From: an uncultured SAR86 cluster bacterium
GTDB taxonomy: Bacteria; Pseudomonadota; Gammaproteobacteria; Magnimaribacterales; Magnimaribacteraceae
Length of the DNA stretch: 60,413 bases
Reading direction: 5' to 3'
Assembly: GCA_902618945.1 (NCBI GenBank)
Contig: CACNCK010000007.1
Location: 1-60,413 of the forward strand
Shown piece by piece: positions 55,054 through 60,413 of this stretch. Every line of letters begins with the position of its first letter. Positions within the stretch are counted from its first letter, which is position 1. The notes beneath the pieces were generated by a model that worked only from the letters and a program-made list of their open reading frames with translations, made no database searches and had not been told where the DNA came from. The position numbers and the translations under genes were made by a program.

Positions 55054-55990
55054 ATTTATTTTTGTTCTTTTCAGCCTATCTCTTGGTGCATTTATACAAA
55101 CTCATGAAATGAATCCTGCAAGATTGTCTTTGGAGGAAACATCAGACGGATTTTATTCAGGTTTATGGATGTTTCCAACTAACACAGGTGGACTTCCTGC
55201 AGAGGTAAGCTTTACAGACTGTAAGGAGGAGCAAAGAAAATTACCAGAAGCCCAAGGTAAATATTTAGTCACGAATATTGCAATTACTTGCGAAGAATCT
55301 TTAAAAGGTAAAGAAATAGCATTTAAGGGTCTCACAAGGCTTACGGATGCACTAGTAAGTGTAAAATTTTTAGATGAGACCACTTTTGAAGGGTTAGCAA
55401 CAATAAGTAGTTCCAAGTTAGATGTACCAGAGGAAGTAAGCATCTATCCAATCAATTATTTTTGGCTTGGTGTAGAGCATTTACTCGGTGGCATAGACCA
55501 TATGCTATTTGTTTTTGGCCTTTTATTTCTTGTTTCAGGAACTTTAAATCTCGTTAAAACAATCACTGCCTTCACTCTAGCGCATAGCATCACTTTGGCT
55601 TTATCTGTGCTGGATGTTGTTAGCGTACCCCAAGCTTCAACAGAGGCTTTTATAGCATTAACAATTATATATTTAGCTTTGGAGGTAGGCGATGAGCACA
55701 AATATGATTCTACCCCTTGGTTGATAGCCTTTGGATTTGGATTATTACATGGACTAGGTTTTGCGGGAGCTCTTACAGAAATTGGAATAAATAATGAAAA
55801 TCTCCTTCTTTCTCTATTATTTTTTAATGCAGGAATCGAGATGGGACAATTAGCTATCCTTCCTTTCTTTGGATTAGTTATATATTTTCTTAAATCGAAT
55901 AAAATAAAGATTGAGGTTCATGCTTTTGCAAGCTATTTTATAGGTGGGCTTGGAACTTACTGGTTAATTGAAAGAGTATCGTCAATATAA
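55037..55990 (+). CDS. HupE/UreJ-2 family membrane protein
   Basis: 317 residues: signal peptide (1-23), periplasmic domain of about 120 residues, then six or so helices. The family core is GVEHLLGGIDHMLFVFGLLFLV with the conserved His/Asp, followed by HSITLALS and GFGLLHGLGFAGAL. HupE/UreJ relatives are thought to carry nickel or related metals; no hydrogenase or urease is in the window, so the cargo is open. It is translationally coupled to the PpiC-like gene. Confidence 0.88.
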   Translation: MKQLNKFIFVLFSLSLGAFIQTHEMNPARLSLEETSDGFYSGLWMFPTNTGGLPAEVSFTDCKEEQRKLPEAQGKYLVTNIAITCEESLKGKEIAFKGLTRLTDALVSVKFLDETTFEGLATISSSKLDVPEEVSIYPINYFWLGVEHLLGGIDHMLFVFGLLFLVSGTLNLVKTITAFTLAHSITLALSVLDVVSVPQASTEAFIALTIIYLALEVGDEHKYDSTPWLIAFGFGLLHGLGFAGALTEIGINNENLLLSLLFFNAGIEMGQLAILPFFGLVIYFLKSNKIKIEVHAFASYFIGGLGTYWLIERVSSI

Positions 55991-56005
55991 AATCTAGAGG
56001 TAAAA

Positions 56006-56995
56006 ATGAATGACATAGAGTTTAAACATGTAGAAAGCAATGGAATTAAATTAAGACTAGCAATGATGGGGGATGGTCCCTTAGTTATATTTTGCCATGG
56101 CTGGCCTGAGAGCTGGTATAGTTATAGACATCAGCTTCCTGCTGTCGCTGCCGCTGGCTTCAAAGCAGTTGCTTATGACGTTCGTGGTTATGGAGAGTCA
56201 GACAAACCTCACGAGATAGAAGCATATTCTATGAAGAATATGACCGATGATGTAATTGGTATTGTTGATGCTTTAGGTTATGATACAGCTATAACAATTG
56301 GACATGATTGGGGTGGACCAATTGCTCTAAACACAGCAGCTTTAAATGAACATAGAATAACTGCAACCGGTTCTATGTCAGTTCCTTTTACTGGAAGAGG
56401 TCCGATGCCAACCTTAGATCTTTGGAGAGAGATATACAAAGACAAATTTTTCTACCAACTTTACTTTCAGAAAGAGGGTATTGCGGAGGAGGAATTTGAG
56501 TCAGATTTAAAAAGATCACTTTTCATGACTTATACGAATAGTGATGGACGGGGCATGAAACATAATCTTGAAAAAGGTCAAAGTGGTTTGATGCCTCAAA
56601 AAGATAAGCATTCCAGTTTTCTTGATGGGATGGAGAGATTTGAAGACTTTCCTGATTGGTTTACACCTGAGGATCTTGATTATTTTGTAAGTCAATTTGA
56701 AATGAGTGGATTAAGAGGTCCTTTCAATAGATATAGAGCTCAAAATATTGATTGGCATGAACTTACAGAATTAGAAGATAAGGTTCTTGAGCAGCCAGCA
56801 TTTTTTATTACTGGAAGCTTAGATCCCGTAAACTTTTTTATTCCTTCAGACCAGACTCTAATAGAAAGAATCTCACCAAATTATAAAGAACTTAAATTTG
56901 CAGAAGAGTTTGAAGGTATTGGTCATTGGACTCAACAAGAGATACCAAATGAGGTTAACGAGCTAATAATTAAATTTTTAAAAGAAGTCTCTTAA
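56006..56995 (+). CDS. Alpha/beta hydrolase, epoxide hydrolase-like
   Basis: 329 residues, no signal peptide. Oxyanion motif HGWPES (31-36), nucleophile D101 in GHDWGG, a cap domain at about 140-250, and the base His at about 311 in EGIGHWTQQE. This matches soluble epoxide hydrolases that open epoxides to diols; a related dehalogenase or ester hydrolase is less likely. The stop overlaps the convergent metalloprotease by 4 bases. Confidence 0.9.
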   Translation: MNDIEFKHVESNGIKLRLAMMGDGPLVIFCHGWPESWYSYRHQLPAVAAAGFKAVAYDVRGYGESDKPHEIEAYSMKNMTDDVIGIVDALGYDTAITIGHDWGGPIALNTAALNEHRITATGSMSVPFTGRGPMPTLDLWREIYKDKFFYQLYFQKEGIAEEEFESDLKRSLFMTYTNSDGRGMKHNLEKGQSGLMPQKDKHSSFLDGMERFEDFPDWFTPEDLDYFVSQFEMSGLRGPFNRYRAQNIDWHELTELEDKVLEQPAFFITGSLDPVNFFIPSDQTLIERISPNYKELKFAEEFEGIGHWTQQEIPNEVNELIIKFLKEVS

Positions 56996-59484
56996 TTGGC
57001 TCGATCAAGACCGGATTCTATAATCCATGAAATAAGTTTTCTATGTGATCTAGTAGGAATATCGGTAGAAGTTTTCCTGGCAAGTTTCTGAATCTGCCTT
57101 AAGGAGTCATAAGCAGCAGCCGTAGCCAATTCGTCATAATAATCTTGAGCTAATAAGTTTATTAGTCGCCTTACGTATGAAGTTTGAAGATTACGTCTCA
57201 CAGAAGATACCTTATTATTTGTATCTCCAACGAAGATAGCCTTTGTCATATCATTTAACACCTCATTAACAGAGTAATCATTGCCATAAAGTTCGGTATC
57301 TGAAATCCTGTAGAGTGTCCATGGACTTAAAATATGATCTAACACTCTATTCTGAATACCAAGAATAATTTTGTGCATCTGAGGATCTTCGTGTTCTCCA
57401 GAGAGATCAAACATCCTTCTCTCAACTTGTACCAATTGAAGTAAATCAGAATTTATTGGAAATGCTTCTGGTGAAAATGCATGCTCACTTAGAAGCTTCA
57501 TAGCTCTTCTTTGTTCATTAGACGGAGCAGGGGTGTATGGTTTATTTTCATTGATATTTTTAGGATCATATCTTTCTATGTAAACCCCACCAATGTGTCT
57601 TGAGATGACCTCTAATGCTCTTGAATACTCTCTCATAAAGATTGCATGAGCTAATCTAAATTCCTCAAAGGTCTCAATTGAGCCTGATAATTTTTGAACC
57701 AACTTAGCCTGAGTATCATTCACTAATTCAATTCTTTGTTCTGCATAAGTCATTGGATCATTTGTAAGATCATTGATCATAGCGCGTGGATCAATTCCTC
57801 TACCTGGGGATCTCATATCTTCTGAATCATTTGCAAACATATGCTCGGGTTTATGTTGCTCAGAAATAATATCTTCTAAATCAGATTCAGTTAAATCGGG
57901 TGTATATCCATATCTTATAGCCCATATGTCATAGGGCCCAGGTATTGTGTCGTAATAATCTCCTTGTTTAACTCCTAAAGGAGCAAGGTTTATAGCCGGA
58001 TATTCCATTACCGAGGCGGTCACTCCAATTTTACTGGTTATTTCTGGATTATGTACATCTTCAATATTATGTAAGTAACTCCCTTTAAAATTATGATTCA
58101 GACCAAGAGTATGTCCAACTTCATGAAGCGTTAATCTGATTATTGCTTGCTCAATTATTTTGGGGTCATTTAATTCAATAGCTTGAGCTAGAATCATTCC
58201 ATCCTGAATGTAGCTGGAAGATGAACAGTTGTCATGACTCGAATGTTCATTAAATATACCGTCATAATTTACTCTATTTGTTAAGTAAACCCATTCGAGC
58301 ATTATATCTGCTCCAATTATTTCTCCTGTTCTGGGATTTGTGAAGCTCGGTCCATATCCACCAAAAACCGGATCTGGGGACGATGTCCATCTGAGTACAT
58401 TATATCTAATGTCTCCTGCATCCCATTCTGCATCATCTGGTTGAATTTTGACCTCTATGGCATTTATAAAACCTGCAGCTTCGAAGGCAATATTCCATGC
58501 TAGAACTCCTTCTTTGATATAGTCTCTCAATTCATAAGGGGTTGTATTTTCTATCCAGAAAGTAATGGGTTTGATTGGTTCTGAAAGCTCTTCATCAGGA
58601 TTCTTTTTCTTAAGATTCCATTTCCCGATAAGATCTTTATAAGGTGTTATATCTGTGGACGTAAGGTCAGTTATTCTTTCTGAAAAATATCCTATTGATT
58701 GATTTGCTACACGAGGTTCAAAATCATTTTTTGGCATCTCAATAAAGCTATATCTAATATTTACGTTAACATTCCTTGGATCCGCAACATCTTCAGCTTC
58801 GTATCCATAAGAAGGTGCACTTTCTATGACATACTCAACTTCAAAATCTGTATTTTTCTCGTAGTTGAAGACTCCTTTGATTCTTGATTTAGATGGGCTT
58901 ACTTGACCCCAACTAAATCCTGACGGGGGACCATCTGGAGAGTAGATAGGCATTATGGGTGTTAATGCCTCAGACAAAAGCATACTTGTTATATCTATTA
59001 AATATTCGTCTTCAGCTTCATTCATTCCCATGATTTCAAATACTTTGAAAGTTGAATCCGATACGTTTGCTCCTTCCGATTTTGCGAGAGGACTGGTTTC
59101 ATCAAAAAAATAATTTGTTAAAACTCTAGAAAATCTGAGATTGTTATAGTCTTTTTCAATTTTAAAAACACCTTCATCTAAATATGAACCCTTAACTTTT
59201 CCCACGCTCGCAACTCCATTCAAAGCATGTGCAAAATAAATAAACTCACTTTTTAATTGATTATTAGTAATTTTTAAGAAAACTTGATTTGTCTTTGGAT
59301 CTCTGAATGTTGTAAAAAAACCCGGAATTTCGTCAAAGTCCTCTACTAATTCTTCTATATAGACCTTTTTTTCTTCTTCAGAAACAACATCTTCATTTTC
59401 CTTTGTTGATTTCTCTTCCTCAGCAATTAAGACCTGAGAGGACAGAAGAAGAAAAATAAATAGATTAAATAAGTGTTTTTTCAT
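56992..59484 (-). CDS. Secreted zinc-dependent metalloprotease (DUF5117/DUF4953 type)
   Basis: 830 residues. Signal peptide 1-21 (ending VLIAEEE). The central domain with the gluzincin/metzincin-like zinc motif HEVGHTLGLNHNF starts near residue 453. The N-terminal beta-rich section (DEIPGFFTTFRDPKTNQVFLKI) is typical of the DUF5117 part, and the C-terminal helical part (MKLLSEHAFSPEAFPIN) is DUF4953-like. It probably acts outside the cytoplasm on protein or peptide. It diverges from the deacylase gene across 88 bases. Confidence 0.9.
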   Translation of the reverse strand: MKKHLFNLFIFLLLSSQVLIAEEEKSTKENEDVVSEEEKKVYIEELVEDFDEIPGFFTTFRDPKTNQVFLKITNNQLKSEFIYFAHALNGVASVGKVKGSYLDEGVFKIEKDYNNLRFSRVLTNYFFDETSPLAKSEGANVSDSTFKVFEIMGMNEAEDEYLIDITSMLLSEALTPIMPIYSPDGPPSGFSWGQVSPSKSRIKGVFNYEKNTDFEVEYVIESAPSYGYEAEDVADPRNVNVNIRYSFIEMPKNDFEPRVANQSIGYFSERITDLTSTDITPYKDLIGKWNLKKKNPDEELSEPIKPITFWIENTTPYELRDYIKEGVLAWNIAFEAAGFINAIEVKIQPDDAEWDAGDIRYNVLRWTSSPDPVFGGYGPSFTNPRTGEIIGADIMLEWVYLTNRVNYDGIFNEHSSHDNCSSSSYIQDGMILAQAIELNDPKIIEQAIIRLTLHEVGHTLGLNHNFKGSYLHNIEDVHNPEITSKIGVTASVMEYPAINLAPLGVKQGDYYDTIPGPYDIWAIRYGYTPDLTESDLEDIISEQHKPEHMFANDSEDMRSPGRGIDPRAMINDLTNDPMTYAEQRIELVNDTQAKLVQKLSGSIETFEEFRLAHAIFMREYSRALEVISRHIGGVYIERYDPKNINENKPYTPAPSNEQRRAMKLLSEHAFSPEAFPINSDLLQLVQVERRMFDLSGEHEDPQMHKIILGIQNRVLDHILSPWTLYRISDTELYGNDYSVNEVLNDMTKAIFVGDTNNKVSSVRRNLQTSYVRRLINLLAQDYYDELATAAAYDSLRQIQKLARKTSTDIPTRSHRKLISWIIESGLDRAN

Positions 59485-59497
59485 GAAGTTTTTATAT

Positions 59498-59520
59498 ATT
59501 TTTACTATTATGGTAAAAAT
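59498..59520. promoter_or_regulatory. Inverted repeat in divergent promoter region
   Basis: ATTTTTAC (59498-59505) and GTAAAAAT (59513-59520) are perfect 8-base complements across a 7-base spacer, between the divergent metalloprotease and deacylase genes. It may be a regulator site; AT-richness makes chance plausible. Confidence 0.3.
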
Positions 59521-59572
59521 TAATACGATTATCTATATCGCATAGATCATTTAAATGTTTTAGGTTTTTAAT

Positions 59573-60413
59573 ATGTTCGATCTAATAATAAAAAATGGTT
59601 CAATTTATGATGGAAAGGGAAGCAAGCCCTATCAAGCAGATTTAGCCATATCAAATGAAAAAATTGTTGAAATTGGTGATATCAAAGGTGAAGCTAAAAA
59701 GGTCATCGATGCTGAAGGGAAAATTGTTACTCCTGGCTTCGTTGATATTCATACTCACTATGACGGTCAGGTAACTTGGGATCCATATTTAAGGCCTTCG
59801 ACTTATCACGGAGTTACAACGGTAGTAATGGGAAATTGTGGTGTTGGGTTTTCTCCATGTAAACCGGATCAAAGAGATTGGTTGATAGGTCTTATGGAAG
59901 GTGTAGAAGATATTCCTGGAACTGCTTTACATGAAGGTATAGATTGGGAATGGGAAAGTTTTCCTGAATATCTAGATGCACTCGAAAAGAAGCCACTCGC
60001 AATAGATGTTGGTACACAAATTCCTCATGGAGCTGTGAGGGCTTATGTCATGGGAGAGAGAGGTATTAATCACGAGGAAGCGTCGCAAGAAGAAATCGAT
60101 AGAATGAAAGAAATTGTGCAGGAGGCAATAAAGGCGGGCGCTTTTGGATTTAGCACCTCTAGGACTGAGAAACATAATGATGTTAATGGTAATTTGACTC
60201 CAAGCATTACTGCTCACAAAAATGAATTAGTAGAAATAGCCAAATCTTTAGGTGAAATAAATCAGGGTGTCTTGCAAGGGATATCAGATTTTTATGATTT
60301 TGACTCTGAGTTTGATATCTTCAAAGCAATGTCAAAAGAATCTGGAAGACCAATATCAATAACAGTAGAACAACAAGATGCACGTCCAGAATGGTGGCAG
60401 CAATTACTTGATG
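59573..60413 (+). CDS. N-acyl-D-amino-acid deacylase family amidohydrolase, 5' part
   Basis: The start ATG is at 59573 and the frame is open to the end of the window (280 codons, truncated). MFDLIIKNGSIYDGKG, then VTPGFVDIHTHYDGQVTWDPYLRPSTYHGVTTVVMGNCGVGFSP is the signature of the D-aminoacylase/dihydropyrimidinase-like group, with the HTH metal pair and the conserved Cys. GAFGFSTSRTEKHND is also typical. It would release carboxylic acids from N-acyl-D-amino acids. No signal peptide. The remainder lies outside the window. Confidence 0.88.
   Translation, partial: MFDLIIKNGSIYDGKGSKPYQADLAISNEKIVEIGDIKGEAKKVIDAEGKIVTPGFVDIHTHYDGQVTWDPYLRPSTYHGVTTVVMGNCGVGFSPCKPDQRDWLIGLMEGVEDIPGTALHEGIDWEWESFPEYLDALEKKPLAIDVGTQIPHGAVRAYVMGERGINHEEASQEEIDRMKEIVQEAIKAGAFGFSTSRTEKHNDVNGNLTPSITAHKNELVEIAKSLGEINQGVLQGISDFYDFDSEFDIFKAMSKESGRPISITVEQQDARPEWWQQLLD

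Overview
The window reads as chromosomal DNA of an AT-rich, streamlined marine gammaproteobacterium of the SAR86 kind. That assignment is inference. It rests on the low G+C, the very short or overlapping gene junctions, the gammaproteobacterial tgt-yajC-secD-secF / suhB / trmJ neighbourhood, a perfect gammaproteobacterial-type LexA box, and a gene content dominated by acyl-CoA metabolism, secreted peptidases and DUF3604 proteins. No phage, insertion sequence or CRISPR array was seen, and the window looks like ordinary backbone with lineage-specific patches.

Layout. 1-5.3 kb: protein export (3' end of tgt, yajC, secD, secF) with suhB convergent and trmJ. 5.3-7.5 kb: a GntR(YtrA-type)-ABC-permease operon preceded by a perfect inverted repeat that is a likely autoregulatory operator. 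7.5-10.2 kb: tRNA-Glu with a near-consensus promoter, a DUF805 membrane protein, an M20 amidohydrolase, chorismate mutase and an AhpD-like protein. 10.2-19.8 kb: acyl-CoA ligase, TauD/TfdA-type dioxygenase, DMT exporter, GNAT enzyme, Baeyer-Villiger-type monooxygenase, folE, an SDR and a malonyl-CoA synthetase (matB). 19.8-28.5 kb: tRNA-Gly, a GPH-type sugar/solute symporter, rmuC plus a PIF1-like helicase, a secreted M20 peptidase, an amidase and a bifunctional beta-oxidation enzyme. 28.6-34.5 kb: malate synthase G, then an operon-like run with DUF1330, TauE/SafE, the malonate transporter MadL-MadM and four small mostly secreted proteins, ending in a P19/Tp34-type metal-binding protein. 34.5-45.1 kb: quinone-oxidoreductase-like enzyme, GST, orphan membrane and secreted proteins with two clear intrinsic terminators, a PhoD-like phosphatase, an S9A oligopeptidase lipoprotein, an amidohydrolase, a two-subunit acyl-CoA dehydrogenase pair, a steroid 5-alpha-reductase-like membrane enzyme and a small membrane ORF directly under a LexA box. 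45.2-54.2 kb: two tandem DUF3604 paralogues, an ACAD10/11-like dehydrogenase and a single-chain biotin-dependent acyl-CoA carboxylase. 54.2-60.4 kb: PpiC-like isomerase with a HupE/UreJ protein, epoxide-hydrolase-like enzyme, a large secreted zinc metalloprotease and the 5' part of an N-acyl-D-amino-acid deacylase.

How the genes fit together. Malonate can plausibly enter through MadLM and be activated by MatB. Acyl-CoA ligases, several acyl-CoA dehydrogenases, the bifunctional hydratase/dehydrogenase and the fused carboxylase form a broad catabolic set for lipid-like or steroid-like carboxylic acids, and malate synthase G captures glyoxylate. Secreted or lipid-anchored peptidases and amidohydrolases suggest scavenging of peptides and acylated amino acids. 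The observation I rate highest is the perfect SOS box sitting on the promoter of an uncharacterised single-pass membrane micro-protein at about 45.1 kb.
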